Origin: Gemmatimonas sp.
GTDB lineage: Bacteria; Gemmatimonadota; Gemmatimonadetes; Gemmatimonadales; Gemmatimonadaceae
DNA length: 64,000 nt
Assembly: GCF_021298855.1 (NCBI RefSeq)
Contig: NZ_JAJTHI010000061.1
Coordinates: 1 to 64,000 of the forward strand
Direction of reading: 5' to 3'
Part shown: piece by piece, positions 44,105 to 52,902 of the stretch
Numbering within the stretch: position 1 is the first letter of the stretch
Layout: every line of letters starts with the position of its first letter
The notes under the pieces: generated by a model
What the model was told of the DNA's origin: nothing
Databases searched by the model: none
Seen by the model: the letters and a program-made list of their open reading frames with translations, nothing else
Position numbers and translations under genes: made by a program

Positions 44105-44280
44105 TGCGCCTCCTGTTCGCGGCCCGGGAGAGAGGGGCCAATCGGTGCCTGTCCGGCGAGGTGGGAAGGTGCGCCGGGGTCGCCGGTGTTCGTACCCGGC
44201 GTTCACCCCAAATAGTGCAGGGTGGCACAGAGTCACGCGAGGGGTGTTTCGGAAACAGCGCGGCGGACGCAGCTTGGGAG

Positions 44281-44799
44281 ATGATCACGCCCCTCTCGCT
44301 TCGCCCCGCTCGCGCTGCCGTGCGTCCCAGTCGGTTGCGCTTTTCCGCCGTCAGGCTGACCGCCCTCATGGCGACTGCCCTCGTGACGACCGCCTGCAGC
44401 GCGTCCCGTCCCACCCCGATACCGGACCCGGTGTTCATCCATCCGGACGGTCCGCCGGTCAACCCCTTTTCCCCAGCCGTGCGGGTCGGTGATCTGGTCT
44501 TCGTCTCCGGCACCCTCGGCACCACCGGCACGGGACTCACCCTGGTGCCCGGCGGCATTCAGCCCGAGACCCGGCAGGTGATGGAGAACATCAAGCGCAC
44601 GCTGGCGGCGGCGGGGCTTGGCATGGATCGGCTCGTGAAGTGCACGGCGTACCTGGCCGACCTCACGGAGTGGCCGGCGATGAACGAGGTCTACCGGTCG
44701 TACTTCACCAACGGCCGCTTCCCGGCGCGTGCGGCGGTGCAGGCCACGTTGCTGAACGGCGCGCGCGTGGAACTGGAGTGCCTCGCCGCGGCACGTTGA
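44281..44799 (+). CDS. RidA-family protein with lipoprotein signal
   Basis: 172 residues. A 38-residue signal ends at lipobox VTTAC (Cys39), then a complete RidA (YjgF/UK114) domain: GDLVFVSGTLG, MENIKRTLAAAGLGMDRLVKCTAYLADLTEWPAMNEVY and FPARAAVQATLLNGARVELECLA. The Arg in FPARAAV and the Glu in ELECLA are those that bind imine/enamine substrates in RidA. Family members normally hydrolyse reactive imines in the cytoplasm; an envelope location is unusual. GGGAG precedes the ATG. Confidence 0.88.
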   Translation: MITPLSLRPARAAVRPSRLRFSAVRLTALMATALVTTACSASRPTPIPDPVFIHPDGPPVNPFSPAVRVGDLVFVSGTLGTTGTGLTLVPGGIQPETRQVMENIKRTLAAAGLGMDRLVKCTAYLADLTEWPAMNEVYRSYFTNGRFPARAAVQATLLNGARVELECLAAAR

Positions 44800-44816
44800 G
44801 CGCTGTGCGCTGAACG
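44794..44816. terminator. Hairpin between convergent ridA-like and kinase genes
   Basis: CGTTGAGCGC (44794-44803) pairs with GCGCTGAACG (44807-44816) with one mismatch and a 3-base loop. The CGTTCAGCG core is shared with the family I palindromes, which may be chance. Confidence 0.5.
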
Positions 44817-44826
44817 CCGCCGGCGG

Positions 44827-47800
44827 TCAGTCGCCCAGCGCAGCCAGGTCACGCGTGACGCGCTGCACGATGAGCTGCGCGCCCAGCTGATCGGCGGCGG
44901 TCAGCGCACGGTGCAGTTCGGCCGCCACGGCCGAGCGTTCCGCCCCTTCGGCGCGCAGCACGTGGGCCCGGATGCGATGCAGCTCGGGGATCCAGACGAT
45001 CTCGCCGGTGCTGCTCGCATTCCCCAGCCCCTCGTCCACCGCCTGCCGGGCATCACTCACGCGGCCGGCCTCCAGATAGCCTTCGGCCAGAAATCCCTGG
45101 TACTCGGACACACTGGCCAGACACCGGAACATGGTGAGCGCGCCCACCGTGGCCTCCAGCGTCGCAATGCCGGCGTCGAGCTCGCCCACGGCGATCTGCG
45201 CCCGCCCGAGATACGCGGCCGTCCACAGGCGCTCCGAGGCCACGCCGTACTCCTCGCACACGTGCAGCGCTTCCGCCGCCACGCGCAGCGCTTCGTCGGG
45301 ACGCTCGGCGGCCAGTTCGAACTCGGCAACGTGCAGCGCCCCGTGGGCGCGTTCGCGCGGATCCTTGGAGACCCGCACGTCGGCCAGCATGCGATCGAAG
45401 ATCGCGCGCGCCCCTGCGATGTCGCCCGCCATCCAGTGCGCCCGCCCCGCCTGACAGCGGCTCAGCAGCAGCGGGTCGGAGCCCACGATGGCCTGGATGC
45501 CCGCGCGCATGGCCGGTGTGGTGAGCGCCTCCGCGCGCGCCTGCGACTCGCGCGACAGCTGCAGGCGTCCGCGGAAGAACGCGGCCCCCGACAGGGCGCT
45601 CGACGCCGTGGACTGCAGCATCACATCCCCGGCGGCATCGGCGATGTCGATCATCTGTTCGGCGTATTCGTAGGCGCGAATGAACTGTCCGCTGGCGATG
45701 TGGTACACCACCATGCCCCAGAGCACCGGAATGAGCTGCGGCGCATTCCCCGATGCCTTCGACAGCTCGTGCGCCCGGTGCATCTGCTCGAACGTCTCGG
45801 GGGCGTGGAAGCCGCGTGTCACCACGTTGGTGAAGCCCAGCGATACCCGCAGCCCGATCTCCAGCGTGGTTTTCGCCTCGCCGTCGGGGAGCAGGGCAAT
45901 CTGGGCGAGGCCGCGCGACGCCAGCTCGGCAGACTCGGTGTAGGCAAACTTCTCGCCGGCGCGCATGGCGCCCACGGCGAAATACCCCGACGACTTGGCG
46001 GGATGACGCGCCGTCTCCCAGAGGACGGCCAGATCGGCCGCCACCTCGGTGGCGCGCGCCCCGTACCGTGCTTCCAGCGCGCTCGCCACCTGGGTGGCCA
46101 GCTGCACGCGGCGTGTCCCCTGAAGCGCCTGATACAGCGCGTTCTGATAGAGCACGTGCACGAAGCGATGCCGCACCGACAACGCGCCGTCGGGCAGGTC
46201 GTGCTCCGCCACCGGGCGCACGAAGGCGTACACCTTGTCGAGGGTCGTGAGCCGCTCCTCCACATCGGCCTGTTCCATGTGCAGCACGTCGGCCAGCACG
46301 GTGGAATCGAAGAGGAAGCCCTGCACGCTCGCCACGGTCAGCAGTCGGCGGTCGCTCTCTTCCAGCTGTTCGATCTTGCGCTGGATCATGCCGCGCACCG
46401 AGGGCGGCAGGTCGCGCTCCACTTCGGGGAGTCCGCGCGTGAGCTGCCAGGCGCCCGCGAAATCGGCCAGCGCGCCACGGGAGCCCAGCCAGCGCAGCAG
46501 GTCCACGAGGAACAGCGGGCTGCCATCGGTCTTGTGGTGCAGCAGCCGCGCGAAGGTGGGAGGAAAGCGATGTCCCGGATAGCGTCGGTCGAGCAGCTCC
46601 TGCACATCGTCCGCATCGAGCAGGCCGAGGGCAATGGACTCGCTGAGGCCGCGCGCCTGCAGGTCGAGCAGCGACGCCATGAACGGGTGTCGCGAGAGCC
46701 GCATCTCCGATTCGCGGAGGGTAGTGATGACGAGCAGTGGCAGGTCGTCGACACGCGACCCGAGGTACGACAGCATGTCAACCGTGGCGCTGTCGGCCCA
46801 GTGCAGATCCTCGAGCACGATCGCCAGCGGATGCGCGCGCGCCGTTGCGTCGATGAACCCGAGCAACTCGCGCTTCATGCGCTCCGGCGACGCGGCCTGC
46901 AGCCCCGGCGCTGCGCCGTCGACCCCGGTGGCGTGGGCGGGGTCGGAATCCCCCACCTCGCGGTGCCAGGTCGGGGCATGGCGGCGCAGGAGCGCCGCAA
47001 TGTCCCCCGACGGGTCGGCGCGCATGGCCGACTCGATGGCCTCGAGGATGGGGAGGAAGGCTTCGGTGCCGGCGAGGCGTTCCGAGCATCGCCCCCGCGC
47101 CACGACGACGCCGGTGCTGTCGGCGATTTCCGCCAGGCAGGCCTCCACGAACGTGGTCTTGCCCACGCCCGGCTCGCCGCTCACCACCAGCAACGAACCA
47201 CGCCCGCTGCTGGCTCGCTGCCAGGCATCCATGAACAGGGCCCGATCAGTGCGACGCCCCACCACCACGGTCGTGCGCGCGCCCACGCCGGTGCCGCGCC
47301 GTGGGGCCGCTGCCGACGTGGCGACTGCGTCCGATCCGGTGCCGGGCAGCGTGGGGGCGAAGATCGTCGTTGGTCCCCCGGGAGGCGTCGCCGCCAGAGT
47401 GCCGGTGGTGTCCCGAACGGCGAGCGTCAGGCCGCCACTGTCCAGTCCGGTACCGGTCAGGGCGCCGAGGGCGAGGGCCACATCAACCGCCGTGGGTCGG
47501 TCTGCCGGTTCCTTGGCGAGCATGCCATGCACCAGCCTCGCCATGGCCACCGGCAACTGCGGGCGCAGCTGCTGCAGCGGAACGGGATCCTTGGTAATGA
47601 TCGCGCCCAGGGTCCCCGCCGACGAGCTGCCGCGGGGGTTGAACGGGTGCGACGCCGCCAGCAGCTCGTACAGCACCACGCCCAGGCCGAAGACGTCGGA
47701 GGGGGCTGCCACGGGGTCACCGGACGCCTGCTCCGGGGACAGGTAGCGCAGCGTACCCATGATCACGCCGGTCTTCGTGTGCGAGGCGTCGGCCTCGATG

Positions 47801-48279
47801 GGCCCACTGCGCTCGAAGAGGCGCGCCAGCCCGAAGTCGAGCACCTTGAGGTACCCGTCGTCGCGCAACATCAGGTTCTCGGGCTTGATGTCGCGGTGTA
47901 CGATGCGTGCGTCGTGCGCGACCGCCAGCGCCTGCGCGGCCTGGGCGCCCAGGCGCGCCACGGTGCTCACGTCGAGCGGCTCGCGGTACGTGGCGAGGGT
48001 ATGCCCGCGCACCAGCTCCATGGCGATGTACAGCCCGCGCTCCCCGCGGCCGATGTCGTACACTGTGACGACGTTGGGATGATTGAGCGCGCTGGCTGCG
48101 CGCGCCTCACGGAGGAAGCGCTCGGTGGCCTCGGGGTCGCTGACGCGCGCCATCGGCAGCACCTTGAGCGCCAGCTCGCGCCCCAGCCGCGTGTCCCGTG
48201 CGCGGTACACTTCGCCCATGCCACCGGCGCCGAGGCGCTCGGTGATCTCGAAATGGTCGACGGTGGTGCCGGGAAGCAT
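44827..48279 (-). CDS. Ser/Thr protein kinase fused to an AAA-type ATPase and TPR-like repeats
   Basis: 1150 residues. Residues 9-275 are a Hanks-type kinase: glycine loop LGAGGMGEVY (16-25), K39, HRDIKPEN (128-135), DFG (148-150) and SPEQASGDP. A linker rich in Gly/Thr follows. The ATPase module has Walker A GEPGVGKTT (368-376) and a VLEDLHWAD Walker B near 490. The last 500 residues are helical and TPR-like. The design matches signalling proteins where the kinase is joined to a STAND/AAA switch. No membrane segment is seen; targets are unknown. Confidence 0.92.
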   Translation of the reverse strand: MLPGTTVDHFEITERLGAGGMGEVYRARDTRLGRELALKVLPMARVSDPEATERFLREARAASALNHPNVVTVYDIGRGERGLYIAMELVRGHTLATYREPLDVSTVARLGAQAAQALAVAHDARIVHRDIKPENLMLRDDGYLKVLDFGLARLFERSGPIEADASHTKTGVIMGTLRYLSPEQASGDPVAAPSDVFGLGVVLYELLAASHPFNPRGSSSAGTLGAIITKDPVPLQQLRPQLPVAMARLVHGMLAKEPADRPTAVDVALALGALTGTGLDSGGLTLAVRDTTGTLAATPPGGPTTIFAPTLPGTGSDAVATSAAAPRRGTGVGARTTVVVGRRTDRALFMDAWQRASSGRGSLLVVSGEPGVGKTTFVEACLAEIADSTGVVVARGRCSERLAGTEAFLPILEAIESAMRADPSGDIAALLRRHAPTWHREVGDSDPAHATGVDGAAPGLQAASPERMKRELLGFIDATARAHPLAIVLEDLHWADSATVDMLSYLGSRVDDLPLLVITTLRESEMRLSRHPFMASLLDLQARGLSESIALGLLDADDVQELLDRRYPGHRFPPTFARLLHHKTDGSPLFLVDLLRWLGSRGALADFAGAWQLTRGLPEVERDLPPSVRGMIQRKIEQLEESDRRLLTVASVQGFLFDSTVLADVLHMEQADVEERLTTLDKVYAFVRPVAEHDLPDGALSVRHRFVHVLYQNALYQALQGTRRVQLATQVASALEARYGARATEVAADLAVLWETARHPAKSSGYFAVGAMRAGEKFAYTESAELASRGLAQIALLPDGEAKTTLEIGLRVSLGFTNVVTRGFHAPETFEQMHRAHELSKASGNAPQLIPVLWGMVVYHIASGQFIRAYEYAEQMIDIADAAGDVMLQSTASSALSGAAFFRGRLQLSRESQARAEALTTPAMRAGIQAIVGSDPLLLSRCQAGRAHWMAGDIAGARAIFDRMLADVRVSKDPRERAHGALHVAEFELAAERPDEALRVAAEALHVCEEYGVASERLWTAAYLGRAQIAVGELDAGIATLEATVGALTMFRCLASVSEYQGFLAEGYLEAGRVSDARQAVDEGLGNASSTGEIVWIPELHRIRAHVLRAEGAERSAVAAELHRALTAADQLGAQLIVQRVTRDLAALGD

Positions 48280-48304
48280 CGGAGCGAAGCGGGACGGGGG
48301 TACG

Positions 48305-49369
48305 TCAGACGGTGAGATGCGGGTGCATCACCCGTACATAACCACGGGCAAGCGGATAGAGGAATTGCTGGAGGCGATTGTAGCGATAGAAATCCCGCAG
48401 GAGTCGCTCGGCACCGCGCCACCGGAGGGCCGCCATGGGGGCGCGATACCGTCCGTGTCGTCCCACCTCCCACAGGAAGCGGTTCACGACACCACCCTTG
48501 ATGAACCCCTCGAATTGGGCCGCCGCCGCACGGGCGAAGTCGTCCCCAGCCAGGATGCTGTTGGCGGCCAGCACGCCCGACCGCAGCGCCGCCCGCAGTC
48601 CGAACGCCCAGAGAAAGTCCTGCAGCCCCGCGGCCTCCCCCACCACGAGCGCCCCGCCTTCGCGCCAGTGCGGCCGGCCGGAGAAGTGCACCCAGCCCCC
48701 CACGGGGCGCTCCTCCTCGCGGCGTACTGGCCAGCGCTCGAGCAGCAGGCGGCGCGCCTCGGCCAGACATTGGTGCACCCGGCGGAAACTCGACCAGAGT
48801 GACGTGCACAGGCACCCTTCGCCATTGCTCACCAGCAGGTAGCTGTACCCCTTGAGCCCGGCGGCGTCGTTGAGGAGCGCCACCGCCAGGTCTGGCGCGT
48901 CGGTCTTGAAGACGAAGCCACGGCAGACGGCGTATGGCCGCCGCTGACGCGGGCCGGTGGCAATGATGTCGGCCGCGGCAGGATCGAGCGACTCGCCGAA
49001 ACGGAGGGTCACCCCTGCCGCCAGCGCCTGGCGCTTGAGCGACTGGTCGATGCTGTCGGCCATCGTACCGCGACGCACGACATAGAACGCCGGCTGCGAG
49101 AACTCGTGCAGGTCGGCGCGGTTTCCATTGAACTGGAAGCCGCGGGTAAAGCCGCGATGGGCGAAGTCCGCCTCCAGCCCTGCGTCGCGCAACTCGTCGA
49201 GTACGCTACGGTCACTGGAGAACGACTCCAGCCCCTGCAGGTCGCCCCCGAAGCGCGCTCCGCAATCCTCGCGACGCTCAAAGAGCTCCACCGGCCGCCC
49301 GGCTCGTGCCAACGTGATCGCGGCGGCGAGCCCCGACGGGCCAGCACCGGCAATGCGAATAAGTGACAT
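48305..49369 (-). CDS. FAD-dependent oxidoreductase, geranylgeranyl-reductase-like
   Basis: 354 residues. The N-terminus is a Rossmann fold, IRIAGAGPSGLAAAITLARAGRPVELFERRE. The rest follows the geranylgeranyl reductase/p-hydroxybenzoate hydroxylase class: a GDLQGLESFS segment, CRGFVFKTD, then a second dinucleotide motif, ALVVGEAAGLQDFLWAFGLRAALRSG. A membrane-associating C-terminus with many aromatic and basic residues follows. The reaction may be reduction of an isoprenoid or hydroxylation; not decided. Divergent from the MpaB-type oxygenase, 58 bases apart. Confidence 0.87.
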   Translation of the reverse strand: MSLIRIAGAGPSGLAAAITLARAGRPVELFERREDCGARFGGDLQGLESFSSDRSVLDELRDAGLEADFAHRGFTRGFQFNGNRADLHEFSQPAFYVVRRGTMADSIDQSLKRQALAAGVTLRFGESLDPAAADIIATGPRQRRPYAVCRGFVFKTDAPDLAVALLNDAAGLKGYSYLLVSNGEGCLCTSLWSSFRRVHQCLAEARRLLLERWPVRREEERPVGGWVHFSGRPHWREGGALVVGEAAGLQDFLWAFGLRAALRSGVLAANSILAGDDFARAAAAQFEGFIKGGVVNRFLWEVGRHGRYRAPMAALRWRGAERLLRDFYRYNRLQQFLYPLARGYVRVMHPHLTV

Positions 49370-49397
49370 GGACAAGCGGGGAAGGGAGACCTTCGCA

Positions 49398-49404
49398 TAA
49401 CTTA
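49398..49404. promoter_or_regulatory. Overlapping divergent -10 boxes
   Basis: TAACTTA contains TAACTT on the plus strand (49398-49403) and TAAGTT on the minus strand (49404-49399). The oxygenase ATG is 24 bases away on one side and the flavoprotein ATG 29 on the other. The two promoters would therefore compete for the same bases. Confidence 0.45.
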
Positions 49405-49427
49405 GCGCGTCCCTCAGCCCCGCAGCG

Positions 49428-50993
49428 ATGACCTTACCCCACGACGCGCTCCCTCCCCGCCCACCGGTCACCGCCGCCGACTGGCAGGACCGTGGCTCGG
49501 CATTCCTGCGTTTCCTGTCCACGCAGGGGGTACCGGCAGCCGACGCGTTCGTGCGGGAGGACGGCAAACTGCCGTACCGCGATGTGCATCGGTTCTTCGG
49601 GGCCATCAATCCCGATCCGACGCTGGGTGGCCGGGATCTCGCGGCCCAGCAGCGGCGCGACCTCGGCCTGCCCGCCGAGCCCATCCCCAACTCGCTGGCC
49701 GATGCACTTGCGGAGATTCGCGCGCTCGACGAGCAGCACGTGTCGCGTGCGCTGGCTGCGCTCGCCACCTACGTGCAGGAATCGCTGCACTTCTGCGAGG
49801 CGTGCGATCAGCCGCAGTTCCCGCCGTGGGTCAACCGGTCGTTGATCCTGCGCGGGCAGCGCGCCTTCATGACGCGCCTGCTGCCCAGCACCATCGTGCT
49901 GCTCTGCAAATCGCTCCCGGAGGCCTATGCCGCGCCACGCCCATCGGCGGTGCTCAATCTGTCGCGGCAACTGGCGAGCCTGCCGTATCACCGACTGCTC
50001 GGGACGTTGCAGCTGCTGGTGACGGTGTCCACCCCCCACAGTTTCGAGGGGCCGTGGTTTCCGGCGTTCGTGGCGGCCGAGGAGATGCAGCTGCTGCACG
50101 CGGGAGTCCGGTCGAACGTGGCGCCGCGCATGGGCGCGGTGGTCACCGGACCGGTGGACCGCACGCTCGACGCGTGGACCGGGGCCGACGACTATGTGCT
50201 CTGGGGGGGCTACGAGGCCTTTCGCGCCGGGTGGCCGCATGCCGATGATCGCCCGGGCGCCGAGGCCGGCCCACAGCAGGTCGTGAGTCAGGCGGACATG
50301 CTCGCCACCATCATCGCCTTCTCGCTGCTGGTGGTGGATGGCCTGCGTGATCTCGGGGTGCCCTTCAACGAGGGCGACGACGAAGCGTTCTGGCACCTCT
50401 GGCGCGTCTTCGCGCTCTTCAAGGGCATTCATCCGCCCGGGCAGCCCATGAGCGACGCGTGGCTCCCTCGTACGCTGGTGGAGGCACGCGCCTTCTGGGA
50501 GGCGTACCGCGCCGAGTACTATGCCCCGCCGATTCGCTGGAGCACGCCCGATTGGCAGGAGCGGGCGCGGCGCGACAATCCTGCGGGGCATGCGCTCACC
50601 TCGTCACATCTCGTCATGCTCGCGCGCTTCCTGCACGCGGTGCTGCCGTTGCCGGTCACGATGGGCTGGTGCCTCAAGGTGGCCCGCTGGTTCGTGTCCC
50701 GCCTGTGCGGCGAGGAGGGCGCCGCCCGCATTGGTGTTCCCAAGGTGCGTCTGTGGCCGTGGGAGCGGGCCGCCATCGAACATCTCCCGCGCGCCATCAC
50801 CAGGTGGATGGAGCGCTTCGACGTGGGCATTCAGGTCGCGTTCGGCCGCTGGGCGCTCACTCGGCTCATCGGGCGGGTCTACGGCAGCCGGGTCATCTTC
50901 CCCATTCCGCACACCGTCGACGATCTCAAGCGCTTCGTGGAGACCACACAACTCAAGGGGCAGCGGTTCGCCCAACGGGTGGACGGTACCTGA
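49428..50993 (+). CDS. Oxygenase MpaB/latex-clearing-protein family (DUF2236)
   Basis: 521 residues. The family core is visible as LGTLQLLVTVSTPHSF, EEMQLLHAGVRSNVAPRMG (a heme-ligand His and Arg region), VVSQADMLATIIAFSLLVVDGLRDLGV and EAFWHLWRVFALFKGI. These are heme-b oxygenases known from latex cleavage (Lcp) and from mycophenolic acid biosynthesis (MpaB). No signal peptide is evident, unlike secreted Lcp. The pairing with a geranylgeranyl-reductase-like flavoprotein suggests an isoprenoid substrate, which is inference. Starts at an ATG with no clear ribosome binding site. Confidence 0.85.
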   Translation: MTLPHDALPPRPPVTAADWQDRGSAFLRFLSTQGVPAADAFVREDGKLPYRDVHRFFGAINPDPTLGGRDLAAQQRRDLGLPAEPIPNSLADALAEIRALDEQHVSRALAALATYVQESLHFCEACDQPQFPPWVNRSLILRGQRAFMTRLLPSTIVLLCKSLPEAYAAPRPSAVLNLSRQLASLPYHRLLGTLQLLVTVSTPHSFEGPWFPAFVAAEEMQLLHAGVRSNVAPRMGAVVTGPVDRTLDAWTGADDYVLWGGYEAFRAGWPHADDRPGAEAGPQQVVSQADMLATIIAFSLLVVDGLRDLGVPFNEGDDEAFWHLWRVFALFKGIHPPGQPMSDAWLPRTLVEARAFWEAYRAEYYAPPIRWSTPDWQERARRDNPAGHALTSSHLVMLARFLHAVLPLPVTMGWCLKVARWFVSRLCGEEGAARIGVPKVRLWPWERAAIEHLPRAITRWMERFDVGIQVAFGRWALTRLIGRVYGSRVIFPIPHTVDDLKRFVETTQLKGQRFAQRVDGT

Positions 50994-51011
50994 CGGCCCC
51001 GTCCACCCGCA

Positions 51012-52511
51012 TCATTCCTCGCCGGCCACGGCGTCGATGTTGTAGCCCAGTGTGCGGAGCCTGCTGCTGATATCCTTCTTCTCGACCGCCTTCAGGTACG
51101 CTTCCTCGGGTTCGATGGTCTTGCTCTTCACGAGGCCGAGCAGGGCGTCGTTGAGCGTCTCCATCCCCAGCTTCTTCTGCGTCTGGATGATGTTGGGGAT
51201 CTGCACCGTCTTCCCCTCGCGGATGAGCGCACTCACCGCCCTGTTCACCAGCAGGATCTCGCGCGCGGCGACGCGCCCGCCGCCGATCTTCTTGCACAGC
51301 GTCTGAGAAACCACGCCCTTGAGCGACTCGGCCAGCATGATGCGGATCTGTTCCTGCCGGTCGGCGGGGAACTGGTCCACGATGCGGTTGATCGTGCCCG
51401 CGGCGGTGCTGGTGTGCAGTGTGCCGAAGACGAGGTGTCCCGTCTCCGCCGTTTCGAGCGCGATGGCGATGGTCTCGAGGTCGCGCAGCTCACCCACGAG
51501 GATGATGTCGGGGTCCTCGCGCAGGGCGGCCCGCAGGGCACTCTTGAACGATTGCGTGTGCACCCCCACCTGCCGCTGCGTGATGAGGGACTTCTTGCTT
51601 TCGTGCACGAACTCGATGGGGTCTTCGATCGTGATGATGTGATCGGAGCGCGTGCGGTTGATGAGGTCGACCAGGGCGCAGAGCGTGGTGGACTTGCCGG
51701 AGCCGGTGGGGCCGGTGACGAGCACGAGGCCCTTGCTGAGTTGGCAGAGCGCCTGCACCTCGGGGGAGATCCCCAACTGCTCCACGGTGACCGTGGTTGT
51801 GGCAACGGTTCGGATGACTGCCGCGGTGCCATGCCGGTCGCGCAGTACGTTCACGCGGAAACGGGAGACCCCCTCGATCTCGTGCGCGAAATCGGTGTCC
51901 CAGTTCTGGTCGAACTCGGTCCGGTTCTTCTCGGGCATGATGGCGCGCATCATGCCACTGACCATCTCGTCGGTCAGCGCCACCTCGTCCTCGAGGCGCA
52001 GCAAGTCGCCGCCGAGGCGGAAGATGGGGGGCTCGCCCACGCGCAGGTGCAGATCGGCAGCGCCCCGCGACACCTGGATGCGCAACAGCGTCTCGAGCGT
52101 GGCCCGCGCGTCGTCCGGAGTGGCGAGCGCCCCGAAGGCGGTGTCGGTGGCGCGCTTGCGGATCGTGGTGCTTTGGGCGCCTGCGGTGGGCGTGCCGGTG
52201 GCATCACGGTCGGCCCAGCGGCGAATGAGGATGCGCGTGAGCGCGGGATCCTCGTCCTGCTGGATGAGCCACTGCTTGTCGTTGAACTGGTACAGGAAGC
52301 GGATCCCTGTACCCGCAATGATGGCGGGGCGGCTTTCGGGGGTCGCCAGTTCGCTCACCAGCGCCAGGACCTGCGACTGGGTGAGCACCTGAGTGCTCAC
52401 TTGCTGCAGCCCATTCGGAGTCACACACCGGATGGGTGCGTCGCTCTCGAGGAGAATCTGCGACGCCGCGCCCGATTCCAGGCGCGGCAGGATCTTGTCG
52501 AGTTGGGGCAC
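51012..52511 (-). CDS. PilT-like type IV pilus/type II secretion ATPase
   Basis: 499 residues. The C-terminal 350 residues are a full PilT/GspE-type ATPase: Walker A GPTGSGKSTT, IITIEDPIEFVH, the Asp box DPDIILVGELRDLETI and the His box LVFGTLHTSTAAGTINRIVD. The N-terminal 120 residues resemble neither PilT nor GspE closely and carry LPRLESGAASQILLE and a low-complexity linker. It powers pilus retraction or secretion by analogy with PilT. No other pilus gene is nearby. GTG at 52511 is the chosen start; the frame runs to an ATG at 52583. Confidence 0.88.
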   Translation of the reverse strand: MPQLDKILPRLESGAASQILLESDAPIRCVTPNGLQQVSTQVLTQSQVLALVSELATPESRPAIIAGTGIRFLYQFNDKQWLIQQDEDPALTRILIRRWADRDATGTPTAGAQSTTIRKRATDTAFGALATPDDARATLETLLRIQVSRGAADLHLRVGEPPIFRLGGDLLRLEDEVALTDEMVSGMMRAIMPEKNRTEFDQNWDTDFAHEIEGVSRFRVNVLRDRHGTAAVIRTVATTTVTVEQLGISPEVQALCQLSKGLVLVTGPTGSGKSTTLCALVDLINRTRSDHIITIEDPIEFVHESKKSLITQRQVGVHTQSFKSALRAALREDPDIILVGELRDLETIAIALETAETGHLVFGTLHTSTAAGTINRIVDQFPADRQEQIRIMLAESLKGVVSQTLCKKIGGGRVAAREILLVNRAVSALIREGKTVQIPNIIQTQKKLGMETLNDALLGLVKSKTIEPEEAYLKAVEKKDISSRLRTLGYNIDAVAGEE

Positions 52512-52687
52512 GTGGCAGCTGGCAAAGGTCCACCGGTTCCACCGTCTCAGACCGTTACGTCGGCGGAACGATCGGCGTGGCATCGGAAGGACGAGCGGGC
52601 CCCCGTCGGGGAAACGGGCAGGGGGAACGGCCAGCGTGAGCGCTGGGGGCGTGGCGTTGGGGAGAGCGCGGGCGAGTTACGGGCTTG

Positions 52688-52886
52688 AAGACGGCGGTTG
52701 GCAGGAACCACAGTGGGCAGACGGCAGGGACGTGGAAGAACAACACGGCGGCGTGCGCTGCGCGCCGCCGCCGATGTCCCGACCGCAAAGGAAATGGGGC
52801 GCCCTGCGAAGCAGTGGCGCCCGTCTTCTTCGACCAAACTCCTGCCGTCTGCCCACTGTGGTTCCTGCGGGCTGCCGTCTGCCGTT
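52688..52886. repeat. Large structured palindrome, family II, copy 2
   Basis: The inner part of the outer stem is a perfect 28-bp inverted repeat (52701-52728 with 52841-52868), extended outward with mismatches. Inside lie a CGGCGGCG/CGCCGCCG hairpin and a GGGCGCC/GGCGCCC hairpin (about 52797-52822). The 52762-52795 segment is the conserved core, in reverse orientation to copy 1. The 52512-52902 gap (391 bp) holds this element and no gene. Confidence 0.9.
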
Positions 52887-52902
52887 CAGCTCACACCACC
52901 CC

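Noticed and set aside
44911-48315. 1134-residue open frame on the plus strand
   Set aside because: It is antisense to the kinase-ATPase gene along its length. High G+C in third codon positions keeps the opposite strand open; the translation is His/Arg-rich and has no domain pattern.
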